Shown here in pieces: positions 41,841 through 51,648 of a stretch of DNA of 64,000 nt (position 1 is its first letter; each line of letters begins with the position of its first letter). The stretch lies in the NCBI GenBank assembly GCA_963746185.1, contig CAVVAE010000001.1, forward strand, positions 706,316-770,315, in the 5' to 3' direction. The notes under the pieces are model-generated. The model saw only the letters and a program-made list of their open reading frames with translations. It did no database searches and was not told the origin of the DNA. The translations under genes were made by a program, and so were the position numbers. This DNA is from CAVVAE01 sp963746185 (lineage in GTDB: Bacteria; Actinomycetota; Actinomycetes; Propionibacteriales; Nocardioidaceae).

Positions 41841-43211
41841 ATGAGCGAGCGCCACGAACCACCACCTTCCGGGGACACTGACCCCGATGTGGGTACGCCG
41901 ACGGCGTCCTGGGTCGCTCACCAAGAGGCGATGGCCGGTCGCCTTGCTCGCATCGCCGACCTCGAATGTCAGATCAGTGCGCTACAAGCGGCTCAGGTCG
42001 AAGAGGTCGCAGCCTTCGTCAACGATCGCGTGGCATACGACGAGGACCACGGCATCACCGCTGACCAGGCGCAGTACCGGGGCATGGTCGCTGAGGTGGC
42101 GATCGCGAAGCGGGTGTCCGTGATCTCCGCGCAGACATTGATGGCCGACGCCTACACGCTTATGCGCGATCACCCACGCACGATGGATGCCTTGCGTACC
42201 GGGCAACTGGGCCTCACCGCTGCACGATCCATCGTGAAGGAAACCTGCCTGCTCCAGACGCGGGAGCACATCGCGCTTGCGGACCAGATCATTGCGGAAG
42301 AGGCCGTCGACGTCCTGCCGGGCAAGGTCAGGCCGCTGGCCGAACGACGTGTCGCCGAAATCGACCCGGACGCGATGGCGGCTCGTTCCGAGCGAGAACG
42401 CGACGACAAGCATGTTCGGCACATCGACGCCGGCTCCGGTGCCGCCTGGCTACAGGCCTATCTGCCCGCGGAGCAGTCCGCAGCTTGCCACGCCAACCTG
42501 CTCAGCGACGCCCGCGCCAAGCATGCAGCCGGCGATCGCCGCACCATCAGCCACATCATGTGCGACACCCTGGTCGAGCGCGTCACCGGCAGCAGCACGG
42601 ATGCCATCCCGGCTCACATCAACGTGGTGATGACTGATGCCACGCTGCTTGGTCTATCGGACAGTCCGGCGCACCTGGTCGGAACAGGACCGTTGACTGC
42701 TGGAGCTGCGCGTCTGCTGGCCACCAGCAAGTCCGCGTGGCTCAAGCGATTCCTCACCGACCCCGTCGACGGCAGCATGAGCAGCGGTGACACGAGGCGA
42801 CGCCGCTTCGACGGTTCGCTCCGAGATCTCATCACCGTCCGCGACCAACATTGCCGTGGCATTCGATGCGCATCGCCAATCGTTGACATCGACCACATCA
42901 TCGAATTCGCCCGAGGCGGCCCGACGACGCTGCACAACGGCCAAGGGCTGTCGGAGAACTGTCACATCAGCCGCGAAGACCCTCGCATGCGCGTCACGAG
43001 CGACGCTCTCACCGGAGTCGCCACTTGGAACACACCCTCGGGTCTGACCTACCGAAATCTGCCACCACCGAGCCTCGCTCCTGGCAGCCTCAGCCGCACT
43101 CAGGTCGCGATGCGTCACGCACTTGTGCACCCGCCGGACTCCCAGCTCGAAGTCACGTTGCTCAGACATGTGATCGACCGGGTGCGTTTCAGCGAGCGCC
43201 ACCGAGCCTGA
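41841..43211 (+). CDS. DUF222/HNH endonuclease-type protein (13E12-like)
   Basis: A 456-residue protein. The central region has DUF222-type helices ('MVAEVAIAKRVSVISAQTLMADA'). The C-terminal HNH nuclease motif is 'RDQHCRGIRCASPIVDIDHI' followed by 'GPTTLHNGQGLSENCH'. These proteins are multicopy and linked to mobile DNA in actinobacteria. No inverted repeats or recombinase are adjacent. The ATG lies 187 bases from tRNA-Pro. It converges on der. Activity is not proven. Confidence 0.88.
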   Translation: MSERHEPPPSGDTDPDVGTPTASWVAHQEAMAGRLARIADLECQISALQAAQVEEVAAFVNDRVAYDEDHGITADQAQYRGMVAEVAIAKRVSVISAQTLMADAYTLMRDHPRTMDALRTGQLGLTAARSIVKETCLLQTREHIALADQIIAEEAVDVLPGKVRPLAERRVAEIDPDAMAARSERERDDKHVRHIDAGSGAAWLQAYLPAEQSAACHANLLSDARAKHAAGDRRTISHIMCDTLVERVTGSSTDAIPAHINVVMTDATLLGLSDSPAHLVGTGPLTAGAARLLATSKSAWLKRFLTDPVDGSMSSGDTRRRRFDGSLRDLITVRDQHCRGIRCASPIVDIDHIIEFARGGPTTLHNGQGLSENCHISREDPRMRVTSDALTGVATWNTPSGLTYRNLPPPSLAPGSLSRTQVAMRHALVHPPDSQLEVTLLRHVIDRVRFSERHRA

Positions 43212-43251
43212 GCCCTTCGCTCCCCGGGTCACCAGCAGGCAGCACGGACTC

Positions 43252-44634
43252 TCAGTTTCGCTTGCGCTTCTCTCGCGGCTTGACCGTGATGTGAATCGGC
43301 GTACCGACAAAGCCGAACTCCTCGCGCAGCCGGCGCTCGATGAAGCGGGTGTACGCCGGCTCGAGCAGCCCAGTCGTGAAGAGCACGAACTTCGGCGGCG
43401 CTACGGTCGGCTGCGTCGCGAACAACACCCGCGGCTGCTTCCCACTCCGCACGGGGTGTGGATGCGCCGCGACCAACCGACCGAGGAACGCGTTCAGAGT
43501 CCCCGTCGGCACTCTGGTCTCCCAACCCTCTAGCGCACGGTCAAGGGCCGGCACGAGCCGGTCCACGTGCCACCCGGTCAGGGCGGTCACATTGATGCGC
43601 GGTGCCCATTGCACGCGCACGAGCTCGCGCTCGATCTCACGGTTGAGGTAGTGCTGACGTTCCTCGTCGACCTTGTCCCACTTGTTGAAGGCGATCACCA
43701 CGGCACGTCCGGACTGCTCCACGTTGGAGATGATCCGCTGGTCCTGCTCGGTGAGCGGCTCGCTGCCGTCGATGACGACGACTGCAACTTCGGCGCGCTC
43801 CATGGCGCTGGTCGTACGAAGACTGGCGTAGTACTCGTGCCCACTCGCCTCTCGCACCCGGCGGCGGATCCCGGCAGTGTCGATGAAGTGCCAGGTGCGC
43901 CCACCCAGCTCGATGATCTCGTCGACCGGGTCAACCGTCGTACCGGCGACATCGTCAACGACCACGCGATTGGAACCAGCCAACTTGTTGAGCAGGCTGG
44001 ACTTTCCGACATTCGGCTTGCCCACGATCGCGATCCGGCGCGGGCCGCGGGGAGCGTCGAACACGTCGGCCGGAGCTTCGGGAAGCGCCTCGAGGATGGC
44101 GTCAAGCAGGTCGCCACTCCCCCGCCCGTGCAGCGCCGAGACGCTGTACGGCTCGCCGAGGCCAAGGTTCCACAGCAGAGCAGCGTCCGCCTCGGCACGC
44201 TGGTCGTCGACCTTATTCGCCGCCAGGATGACCGGCTTGCCGGCCCGCCGCAGGATCTTCACCACGGTCTCATCGACGTCGGTGATCCCGACCGCTGTAT
44301 CGACGACGAACAGCACCGCGTCGGCCAGACTCACCGCGAGTTCTGCCTGCAGCGAGATCTGTTGTGCGAGGCCGCGCGCATCGGGGTCCCAGCCGCCCGT
44401 GTCGACCACCGTGAAGCGGCGGCCGTTCCACAGCGCGTCGTAAGGCACTCGGTCACGGGTGACTCCGGGGACATCCTCGACCACGGCCTCACGCCGGCCC
44501 AGGATGCGGTTGACGAGCGTCGACTTCCCGACGTTGGGTCGCCCGACCACGGCCAGCACCGGCAGCGGGCCGGTCGGCTCGTCAGCATCCAGCGCGGCCA
44601 GTTCGGCCTGGAAGCTGCTTTCGTCGGACGTCAT
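43252..44634 (-). CDS. der: Ribosome biogenesis GTPase Der (EngA)
   Basis: A 460-residue double-GTPase. Two G domains each start with GxPNVGKS (GRPNVGKST near residue 31, GKPNVGKSS near 205), with G4 motifs 'NKVD' and 'NKWD' and a C-terminal KH-like domain ending '[13 protein letters not shown]'. It acts in 50S subunit maturation and is essential in most bacteria. It lies downstream of cmk in the same orientation, the conserved actinobacterial order. Length is normal. Confidence 0.97.
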   Translation of the reverse strand: MTSDESSFQAELAALDADEPTGPLPVLAVVGRPNVGKSTLVNRILGRREAVVEDVPGVTRDRVPYDALWNGRRFTVVDTGGWDPDARGLAQQISLQAELAVSLADAVLFVVDTAVGITDVDETVVKILRRAGKPVILAANKVDDQRAEADAALLWNLGLGEPYSVSALHGRGSGDLLDAILEALPEAPADVFDAPRGPRRIAIVGKPNVGKSSLLNKLAGSNRVVVDDVAGTTVDPVDEIIELGGRTWHFIDTAGIRRRVREASGHEYYASLRTTSAMERAEVAVVVIDGSEPLTEQDQRIISNVEQSGRAVVIAFNKWDKVDEERQHYLNREIERELVRVQWAPRINVTALTGWHVDRLVPALDRALEGWETRVPTGTLNAFLGRLVAAHPHPVRSGKQPRVLFATQPTVAPPKFVLFTTGLLEPAYTRFIERRLREEFGFVGTPIHITVKPREKRKRN

Positions 44635-44810
44635 GGGGATCTCATGCCTAGCTGTTGTGGGTGGCGCAGGGAGCGAGCACTGGGTCTGAACCTCACCGGT
44701 GCCCCCGACACTCTATCGACTCAACCGCTCAGACCTGGCATGGAAGAACGGCGGACCGGTGCGAACGTGGCGCATGACACGCCCTGCGGCCCCAAGACGG
44801 GCCCAGCGGG

Positions 44811-45521
44811 TCAGTCCCTCACTGCGCTTTCGGCAAGATCGCGAGCCAGTGTGACGATCCGGTCGACGACCTCGGTCAGGGTTAGGTCGGTCGAGTCCAA
44901 CAGCACGGCGTCTTCTGCCGCGGTCAACGGAGACGCGACGCGCGAGGAGTCGTAGGCATCTCGTCGCTTCAGGTCTGCTTCGACCTTGGCCACATCCTTG
45001 CCCTGCTCCTCCGCCATCTCGGCAGCACGCCGCCGCGCGCGAGCGGCGGGGTGGGCACTGAGGTAGACCTTGAGATCGGCGTTCGGCGCGACGACGGTGC
45101 CGATATCGCGCCCTTCGACCACGATTCCTTCCCCGTCGTCGATGATCTGCCGCTGTTGTGCCGACAACAGCTCGCGCACCCGGGGCACGGCGCTCACCGG
45201 GCTAACCGCGACGTTGACCTCACCGCTCCTGATCTCGCGAGAAACGTCGACGCCGTGCAAGGTGATGGTTGGCCGCTTCGGGTCGACCCCGGCGTCGATC
45301 TGCACGGTCTCGGCCCGCGCGGCCACGGCGTCAGCGTCGTACACGTCGATGCCGTCAAGCAGCATCTGCCAGGTCAGCGCGCGGTACATCGCTCCGCTGT
45401 CGAGGTAGCGCAGCCCCAGCGCAGCCGCCACGGCGCGACTGGCACTGGACTTCCCTGATCCCGCCGTCCCGTCCATGGCGATGACCAGCCGGCCTGTGCG
45501 TGCCTCGGTCCCGGACCCCAC
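44811..45521 (-). CDS. cmk: (d)CMP kinase
   Basis: A 236-residue cytidylate kinase. The P-loop is GTAGSGKSS (near residue 18). Other family segments are 'YLDSGAMYRALT', 'VEGRDIGTVVAPNADLKVYL' and 'RKRDAYDSSRVASPL'-type C-terminal sequence. It phosphorylates CMP and dCMP for nucleic-acid and lipid synthesis. GTG start. It is followed by der after 176 bases and preceded by tyrA 40 bases upstream, a standard actinobacterial order. Confidence 0.96.
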   Translation of the reverse strand: MGSGTEARTGRLVIAMDGTAGSGKSSASRAVAAALGLRYLDSGAMYRALTWQMLLDGIDVYDADAVAARAETVQIDAGVDPKRPTITLHGVDVSREIRSGEVNVAVSPVSAVPRVRELLSAQQRQIIDDGEGIVVEGRDIGTVVAPNADLKVYLSAHPAARARRRAAEMAEEQGKDVAKVEADLKRRDAYDSSRVASPLTAAEDAVLLDSTDLTLTEVVDRIVTLARDLAESAVRD

Positions 45522-45561
45522 GTGATGCCGCCTCTCTCTTCGCCGTTGCCGTCGTCAGACG

Positions 45562-46659
45562 TTACCTGTGCGCCGACCAATCCCTTGCACGCAAGGCCTC
45601 GATCAGCTGGTCCGCACTCGCCTCCGACACGTCCAGCTCGACCAAGCCGTAGGCGCGCGCCGGATCGTGGTCGATCCGGATGTCCTCGATGTTGACTCCC
45701 GCATCTCCGGTGTCCGCGAACAACCGCGCGAGCGCCCCTGGCTCATCGGGGATCGCCACCGTGACAGCCGCCAGCTCGATGCTCGGCCCACCGTGCTTGC
45801 CCGGGATAACCGCCGTCCCGGCAGCACCCGCGGTGAGCACCGCCTCGAGCCGCGCGTGATCCTCCGACGTCAGCGACTCCACCAGTTCGTCGATGCCCGT
45901 GCGCACCGCGATCAACAGCTCGGTCAACGGGACGGCATTGGCCGAGATGATCTGCCGCCAGAGCGCCGGGTCCCCAGCCGCGATCCGGGTCACGTCGCGA
46001 ATCCCTTGCCCACTGAGAGCCAGGTGCGCCTCGGGCGCCAGACTCAGCTGTCCCGCGGTCAGTGCGGCCACGAGGTGGGGCAGGTGCGAGATGCGCGCTA
46101 CCGCGAGGTCATGGTCGTCGGTTTCCATGGGTACGACGACAGCGCCACACGTCCGCACCAGCCACTCCACCCGCGCGACCGCCTCGGGCGGCGAGTCGTC
46201 GCGCGCCACCACAGCCCACGTGCGGCCGTCGAACAGGTCGGGCGCCGAGGCCAACGGCCCTGACCGCTCACTGCCCGCCATCGGGTGGCCACCGACATAG
46301 CGACTCGCGTCGACGCCGCGGTCGACGAGCGCCGCCAGCGGCTTCGCCTTCACGCTTCCCACGTCGGTGACGACCGCGCTGGGGTAAGCCTTCAGCGCTG
46401 CTTCGATCTCGGCACCCAGTTGGTCAGGTGGGGTGGCCACCACGACAAGTCGCACGTTGTCTGGGGCAGCGCGGTCGGATCCGGCCCCCCGCGATGAGGC
46501 GACATGCGCGACGGTGGCGTCGCTGTCTCGCACATATGTCTCGACGCCCGCGCGCATCAGCGCCATGCCCACGGAGGCGCCGATCAGGCCCACTCCGATG
46601 ACGAGCACCGGGCCGCCGGCGACCGGGTCTGCCGGCGCTGACGACTCCTCGGGGCTCAT
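45562..46659 (-). CDS. tyrA: Prephenate dehydrogenase with ACT domain
   Basis: A 365-residue tyrosine-biosynthesis enzyme that converts prephenate to 4-hydroxyphenylpyruvate. The NAD loop is VIGVGLIGASVG. Family segments are 'VGGHPMAGSERSG' and 'SHLPHLVAALTAGQL' (catalytic-region His residues). A C-terminal ACT domain (~residues 290-360) suggests feedback control by an aromatic amino acid. The ATG at 46659 is preferred over an upstream start that adds 33 non-conserved residues. It sits between the pseudouridine synthase gene and cmk. Confidence 0.94.
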   Translation of the reverse strand: MSPEESSAPADPVAGGPVLVIGVGLIGASVGMALMRAGVETYVRDSDATVAHVASSRGAGSDRAAPDNVRLVVVATPPDQLGAEIEAALKAYPSAVVTDVGSVKAKPLAALVDRGVDASRYVGGHPMAGSERSGPLASAPDLFDGRTWAVVARDDSPPEAVARVEWLVRTCGAVVVPMETDDHDLAVARISHLPHLVAALTAGQLSLAPEAHLALSGQGIRDVTRIAAGDPALWRQIISANAVPLTELLIAVRTGIDELVESLTSEDHARLEAVLTAGAAGTAVIPGKHGGPSIELAAVTVAIPDEPGALARLFADTGDAGVNIEDIRIDHDPARAYGLVELDVSEASADQLIEALRARDWSAHR

Positions 46660-46678
46660 GGGTGTCAGCCTAATGAGG

Positions 46679-47455
46679 TCAGAGGTCGAGAAGGTCGAGC
46701 AGGGTGCCGAGCTCCTCGACCGAGAGCTCTCGAACTGCGCCTGACCGGAGATCGCCAAGTCGGATCGGTCCGATCGCCGTCCGTGAGAGCCGGACGACGG
46801 GGTGCCTGACCTCGGCCAGCAGCCGTCGTACGATCCGATTGCGGCCTTCGTGGATCACCAGCTCGACCAGCGATCGGTTGCCCTGGCTGCTGACGACCCG
46901 GAACGCATCGACCGCGATCGGGCCATCCTCCAGCGTGACTCCCTCGAGCAGCTGACGGCGCACGCGCGGCTTGACCACCCCTTCCACCTCGGCCACATAC
47001 GTCTTGGAGAGCTCGTACGACGGATGCGCCAACCGGTGGGCGAACTCCCCGTGGTTCGTGAGCACGATCAGGCCATCGGTGTCCGTGTCGAGACGTCCAA
47101 CGTGGAACAGTCGCTCGCTCCGGTCTTCGAGCAGAGACCTCAGGTCAGGACGGCCCTCCTCATCGGCCATCGAGCTGACGATGCCGCGGGGCTTGTTCGC
47201 CACCAGGTAGACGTGAGCCTCAGCGACGGGCAGCCGCTTCCCATCGACCCTGATGACGGCCGTCTCGGGGTCGACGCGAGCACCGAGCTGGGTGATCACC
47301 TCGCCGTCGACCTCGACGCGGCCTTCGGACATCAAGGTCTCGCACTTGCGGCGGCTGGCGATACCGGATCGAGCCAGCACTTTCTGCAGCCGGACTCCAG
47401 AGGCAGGCTCGGCAGGGTCGGCCGCGTCAGCAGAGTGGGATGCGTCAGCGCTCAC
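46679..47455 (-). CDS. rluB: RsuA/RluB-family rRNA pseudouridine synthase
   Basis: A 258-residue pseudouridine synthase. An N-terminal S4 RNA-binding domain ('VRLQKVLARSGIASRRKCETL') precedes the catalytic domain with 'HVGRLDTDTDGLIVLTNHGE' (catalytic Asp). In this locus it most likely modifies 23S rRNA like RluB; the exact target is inferred. GTG start. It sits downstream of scpB and upstream of tyrA in the conserved order. Confidence 0.93.
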   Translation of the reverse strand: MSADASHSADAADPAEPASGVRLQKVLARSGIASRRKCETLMSEGRVEVDGEVITQLGARVDPETAVIRVDGKRLPVAEAHVYLVANKPRGIVSSMADEEGRPDLRSLLEDRSERLFHVGRLDTDTDGLIVLTNHGEFAHRLAHPSYELSKTYVAEVEGVVKPRVRRQLLEGVTLEDGPIAVDAFRVVSSQGNRSLVELVIHEGRNRIVRRLLAEVRHPVVRLSRTAIGPIRLGDLRSGAVRELSVEELGTLLDLLDL

Positions 47456-47484
47456 TGGTCGGTCGCTGATCGATCACTCGCGCG

Positions 47485-48105
47485 TCACTGGTCGTCGACC
47501 TCGATCTCGCTGCTCAACTCGCCTTCGATCTCGGCCATCTCCGGAAGGAAGGGCGCGATCTCAGGCAGATCCTCCAGGCTCGTCAGGCCCATCCGCTCGA
47601 GGAAGTAGCTCGTGGTCCGGTAGAGGTGCGCACCCGTCTCAGCCTCCGCGCCCGCCTCCTCGACGAGGCCGCGCGACTCGAGTGTGCGGATGACCCCGTC
47701 GACGCTCACCCCGCGAATGGCGGACACCCGGCCACGACTGACCGGCTGCCGGTAGGCCACGACAGCGAGCGTCTCAAGCGCGGCCTGCGTCAACCGGGCC
47801 TGCTGCCCGTCGATGACGAACTGCTCCACGATCGGCGCGTAGGCCTCGCGGGAGTAGAACCGCCAACCGCCACCCACGTTGCGCAGGTCGAAGCCCCGGC
47901 CCTGCTCGGTGTACTCAGCGGCCAGCGACAGGAGAGCAGCCTCGACCTCGGCCGGCGGTGCGCCGACTGCCTGGGCCAGGCTGAGGTGGTCGAGAGGCTG
48001 GTCAGCGACCATCAAGACCGCCTCGAGTGAGGACTTGAGAGGCAGCTCTGACACGTTGAGCGCGCCCTGCACGGACGTCGGGTCGGGCGAAAGGTCGGTG
48101 TTCAC
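47485..48105 (-). CDS. scpB: Segregation and condensation protein B
   Basis: A 206-residue ScpB, the kleisin-partner subunit of the SMC-ScpAB condensin. It has two winged-helix regions: 'LKSSLEAVLMVADQPLDHL' near the N-terminus and 'LETLAVVAYRQPVSRGRVSAI' in the centre, both characteristic. The start overlaps the scpA stop by four bases. It acts in chromosome organisation. Length is normal. Confidence 0.96.
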   Translation of the reverse strand: MNTDLSPDPTSVQGALNVSELPLKSSLEAVLMVADQPLDHLSLAQAVGAPPAEVEAALLSLAAEYTEQGRGFDLRNVGGGWRFYSREAYAPIVEQFVIDGQQARLTQAALETLAVVAYRQPVSRGRVSAIRGVSVDGVIRTLESRGLVEEAGAEAETGAHLYRTTSYFLERMGLTSLEDLPEIAPFLPEMAEIEGELSSEIEVDDQ

Positions 48106-49034
48106 GGCGCTTCCTTGTGATCGGGTGCGGGTAACTCGCCGATCCGGGCCACGTCTGCGTCGGTGACTTCCTCGGCAATCGGCCCGTCCGGCTCTTCGGG
48201 GACGGCATGGTCGTCGTACTCGTCTCCCACCAAGATGTCACCCTCGTCGGTCCCAATCCAGCGGACGCTGATCTCGCCCAACGCCGTGACCTGGTCGAAC
48301 GAGACCGCGCCCTCGCGGAAGAGCTCCAGCAGAGCCAGGAACCGCGCGACGGTGGTGATCAAGTCGGGTGAGTCGGCCGTGAGCGCTCGGAACGTCGTTG
48401 TGCGGGTACGACGAAGCCGCTCGACGAGGGTCGCCGCCTGCTCGCGGACACTCACCTGAGGGGCATGCAGGTGGCCAAGCGCCATCGTCGGCGCAACCTT
48501 GGGGACCAGTGCGGCGGCCGCCAGCCGGGCGAAGTCGTCGAGCTCAATCGTGATCAGGACATCGGGAAGCAGGGCCGCGAACCGCTCGTCGAGACCAACC
48601 GAGCGTGGCACCCGAAGCGACTCCCCCGCCATCCGCTGTTCGATCACGGCGGCGACCTGCTTGAAGGCGCGGTACTGCATCAACCGGGCAAACAGCAGGT
48701 CACGTGCTTCGAGCAGGGCGAGATCTTCCTCATCCTCGATCTCGGCCGAGGGCAGCAACCTGACGATCTTGAGGTCGAGCAGGGTCGCCGCAACGACCAG
48801 GAACTGCGTGGTCTGCTCCAGCTCCCAGCCGGTGCCGGCTTGCTTGATGTAGGCGATGAACTCGTCAGTCACCTGAGAGAGCGCAACCTCGGTGATGTCG
48901 AGCTTGTGCTTGGAGATCAGCTGCAGGAGCAGGTCGAACGGGCCTTCGAAGTTGTCGAGGTGCACCGCGAACTCAGTGGCGCCTCCGTCGGTGGCGATCT
49001 CAGCCTGCGGCAGCTCCTCGACCGCTGGGATCAC
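48102..49034 (-). CDS. scpA: Segregation and condensation protein A
   Basis: A 310-residue kleisin ScpA that bridges SMC heads. The N-terminal motif 'FAVHLDNFEGPFDLLLQLI' with 'KHKLDITEVALSQVTDEF' is diagnostic. The C-terminal winged helix ('VARFLALLELFREGAVSFDQ') follows. An acidic tail extends past the core. Its start overlaps the upstream RHH-like gene by four bases, and it is coupled to scpB. Confidence 0.96.
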   Translation of the reverse strand: MIPAVEELPQAEIATDGGATEFAVHLDNFEGPFDLLLQLISKHKLDITEVALSQVTDEFIAYIKQAGTGWELEQTTQFLVVAATLLDLKIVRLLPSAEIEDEEDLALLEARDLLFARLMQYRAFKQVAAVIEQRMAGESLRVPRSVGLDERFAALLPDVLITIELDDFARLAAAALVPKVAPTMALGHLHAPQVSVREQAATLVERLRRTRTTTFRALTADSPDLITTVARFLALLELFREGAVSFDQVTALGEISVRWIGTDEGDILVGDEYDDHAVPEEPDGPIAEEVTDADVARIGELPAPDHKEAP

Positions 49035-49423
49035 TGCTCCCGCAACCGTCGGATCAGCGCGCTGTCGTCGCCGTTGGCCGCCACGTCTTCGAGCGCAAGG
49101 TGGATGGCCTCACGCACGAGTCGTCCCCGATCGACGGCCAAGCCGTTGCGGCGCAGCGACAGCCGAGTGTGCTCAACGTCGATCAGCTCGTCGGCCGTGA
49201 CGTAGACCGTGATCTTCTCGTCGTGACGGACCCGGCCGCTCGGTCCACCCTTCTTCTCCGGCTCGTCGTCCGGGACTCCGGCAACCCCGTCCGCCGTCGC
49301 GGTGGACTCCGCCGCAGGGGCGGGCACGGCTTTGAGCGGTGCTGGGTCAGCGGCTTCGTCTTGCCCGGTCTTGGTGGGACGGAACAGCTCGTCCGCCCCC
49401 GGCAAGCTCACGCGTCTTGACAC
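49031..49423 (-). CDS. Small RHH-like protein between parA and scpA
   Basis: A 130-residue protein. The N-terminal ~70 residues are low-complexity and acidic. The C-terminal part 'EKITVYVTADELIDVEHTR' and 'GRLVREAIHLALEDVA' has the beta-strand-helix-helix look of a ribbon-helix-helix DNA-binding domain. It overlaps parA upstream (16 bases) and scpA downstream (4 bases). This position suggests a ParB- or CopG-like partner of the ParA ATPase; function is inferred. Confidence 0.8.
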   Translation of the reverse strand: MSRRVSLPGADELFRPTKTGQDEAADPAPLKAVPAPAAESTATADGVAGVPDDEPEKKGGPSGRVRHDEKITVYVTADELIDVEHTRLSLRRNGLAVDRGRLVREAIHLALEDVAANGDDSALIRRLREQ

Positions 49424-50475
49424 CGCGCGAGCACCTCCTTCGCCAGTTGACGGTAGGAGTCCGCACCGGCGGACTCTCCGGCGTACGCGGTCATCGGTTC
49501 GCCCGCCACGGTGGCCTCAGAGAACTTCACCGTACGACGGATGACCGTGTGGAAGACGGCGTCGCCCCAACCGTCGACCAGGGTCTGCAGCACCTCACGA
49601 CTGTGCAAGGTGCGGCTGTCGAACATGGTGCCGAGCAGACCGACGATCTGCAGCTTCGGGTTGAGTCGCTCTTGCACCTTCTCGATCGTGCCCTTGAGCA
49701 GGGCCACACCTCGAAGGGCAAAGTACTCGCACTCCAACGGAACGATCACGCCGTCGGCGGCGGCCAACGCGTTGACGGTCAGCAGGCCGAGGGACGGTTG
49801 GCAGTCGATGATGATGACGTCGTAGCGCTCGATGAACGGTTCGAGTGCGCGGGACAGCACCTGCTCGCGGGCGACTTCGCTGATGAGCTGCATCTCGGCG
49901 CCGGCGAAGTCGATGTTGGACGGGATCAGGTCGAGTCCCGCGATGCTGGTCTTGACGACCACCTCGTCCATCGGGATGTCTCGCTGGAGCATCAGGTGAT
50001 AGATCGTGGTCTCTTGGTCGTTGGGGTTGAATCCGAGTCCCACGGTCAGTGAGGCCTGCGGGTCGAAGTCGACGAGCAGCACGCGTCGTCCGAACTCCGC
50101 CATGCTGGCGCCCAGGTTGATCGCTGTCGTGGTCTTGCCCACGCCGCCCTTTTGGTTGCACAGCGCGATGACCGTCGCCTGGCCGTGCTCGGTGAGCGGC
50201 GGCGGATCGGGCAGGTCGGGCATCTCGCGTCCGGTGGGTCCGAGCTTCGCCGGGTCGATCTGGACGTCAGCCTCAAGGGTGCTCATGCTGTCGGCAGCCT
50301 GCACCACCTCCACCGTCTCTACAGCCTCGACCGTGTCGACGGCGAGCGCCGGCACATCCACCGTGAACGTATGACCGATCGTCGTCACCGACGCCGGACC
50401 TGGCTCGGCGATGGCGTTGGCGAGACGCGACGTCAGCGGATTCTTGGGTGGAGGGACAAAACTCGGCTCGCTCAC
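49408..50475 (-). CDS. ParA-family ATPase
   Basis: A 355-residue protein. A ~120-residue variable N-terminal region precedes a deviant-Walker ParA/MinD ATPase: 'CNQKGGVGKTTTAINLG', 'VLLVDFDPQASLTVGLG' and 'YDVIIIDCQPSLGLLTVNALA'. It is not in the oriC parAB arrangement; it is the ScpAB-linked ParA, likely tied to chromosome segregation. The 188 bases to xerD upstream contain no gene. Confidence 0.93.
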   Translation of the reverse strand: MSEPSFVPPPKNPLTSRLANAIAEPGPASVTTIGHTFTVDVPALAVDTVEAVETVEVVQAADSMSTLEADVQIDPAKLGPTGREMPDLPDPPPLTEHGQATVIALCNQKGGVGKTTTAINLGASMAEFGRRVLLVDFDPQASLTVGLGFNPNDQETTIYHLMLQRDIPMDEVVVKTSIAGLDLIPSNIDFAGAEMQLISEVAREQVLSRALEPFIERYDVIIIDCQPSLGLLTVNALAAADGVIVPLECEYFALRGVALLKGTIEKVQERLNPKLQIVGLLGTMFDSRTLHSREVLQTLVDGWGDAVFHTVIRRTVKFSEATVAGEPMTAYAGESAGADSYRQLAKEVLARCQDA

Positions 50476-50663
50476 GTCAGGCCTCTCATCGTTCTTCTAC
50501 TCGTCGGCATGGCACCGGCCGGTGCGACTCTAGGCGGGCCCGAATGGGCCGTCCAGACGACACCGAAATCTGTGCATGCCGTGGGCACGGTGTCCACATC
50601 ACAGACTGCCCTGGGGACAACCCTGTGCACGGGAGGCGCGCCGAGAGTGTCGATAAAGCGACC

Positions 50664-51623
50664 TCAATCGAGGGCCCGAGGATGGGCCGTCGCGTACACC
50701 TCACGGAGCCGATCGACGGTCACCATCGTGTAGATCTGGGTGGTCGTCACCGATGCGTGGCCCAGGAGTTCCTGGACGACCCGGACGTCAGCACCCCCAT
50801 CAAGCAGGTGGGTCGCGAACGAGTGCCGCAACGTGTGGGGTGACACGTCGCCGGCGATGCCAGCCCGCTCGGCCGCCTTGCCTAGCACCGACCAGGCCGA
50901 CTGGCGCGACAACCGGCCACCACGGGCGTTCAAGAACATCGCGTGCGTCCCAGTTCCGGTCGCCATTAGGTCTGGCCGGCCACGCACGAGGTAGGCGTTG
51001 CAGGCGTCGCGGGCATAGGAGCCCACCGGCACCAGCCGTTCTTTGCTGCCCTTGCCGACCAGCCGGACGACGCCCTCGCTGAGATCGAGGTCGTCCACGT
51101 CGAGACCGACCGCCTCTGAGATGCGGGCTCCCGTGCCGTAGAGCACCTCGAGCAGCGCTCGGTCGCGCAATGCCAGCGTCGTCCCAGGAGCGCCAGCGGC
51201 ATCGAGGATCGCCTCGATGTCCGACAGCGGCAGCGCCTTCGGCAGTCTTTTGGGCGGCGCGGGCGGTTTGATCGTGGCGGCGGGGTCATGGTCCGCCAGT
51301 CCCTCGCGGACGACGAACTTGTGAAAGCCACGGACCGCCACCACGGTGCGAGCCGCGCTCCCAGCACCAAGCGGCGGGTGGTCCGGGTCGCCTTCGCGCA
51401 GTCGCATCAAGAACTCCGCCACCATCGGCTCGGTCACGCTTCCCACGTCGTCGACGTCCCGGGCAGTGAGGTATACGACGTACCGCCGAAGATCACGTCG
51501 GTACGACGCCAGCGTGTTGGCAGCCAGGCCACGCTCGACCAGCAGATGGTCGAGGTAGGTCCGTACGGTGCGCACCAGGTTGCCCGGACGCTGTTCCCGG
51601 TGCTCGTCCTGAGCCTCGGTCAC
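50664..51623 (-). CDS. xerD: Tyrosine recombinase XerD
   Basis: A 319-residue recombinase. The N-terminal SAM-like core-binding domain starts '[19 protein letters not shown]'. The catalytic residues are Arg in '[12 protein letters not shown]', His-x-x-Arg in '[14 protein letters not shown]', His in '[14 protein letters not shown]' and the Tyr nucleophile in 'IYTMV'. It resolves chromosome dimers with XerC at dif. The GTG at 51623 is chosen for AGGA six bases upstream; longer frames extend into ald. Position before parA is the usual one. Confidence 0.94.
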   Translation of the reverse strand: MTEAQDEHREQRPGNLVRTVRTYLDHLLVERGLAANTLASYRRDLRRYVVYLTARDVDDVGSVTEPMVAEFLMRLREGDPDHPPLGAGSAARTVVAVRGFHKFVVREGLADHDPAATIKPPAPPKRLPKALPLSDIEAILDAAGAPGTTLALRDRALLEVLYGTGARISEAVGLDVDDLDLSEGVVRLVGKGSKERLVPVGSYARDACNAYLVRGRPDLMATGTGTHAMFLNARGGRLSRQSAWSVLGKAAERAGIAGDVSPHTLRHSFATHLLDGGADVRVVQELLGHASVTTTQIYTMVTVDRLREVYATAHPRALD

Positions 51624-51648
51624 GGCCAGTCCTGGATCCACCCCATGC

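Noticed and set aside
43567..44955. A 462-codon open frame opposite der
   Set aside because: It is an antisense shadow of a well-recognised essential GTPase gene.
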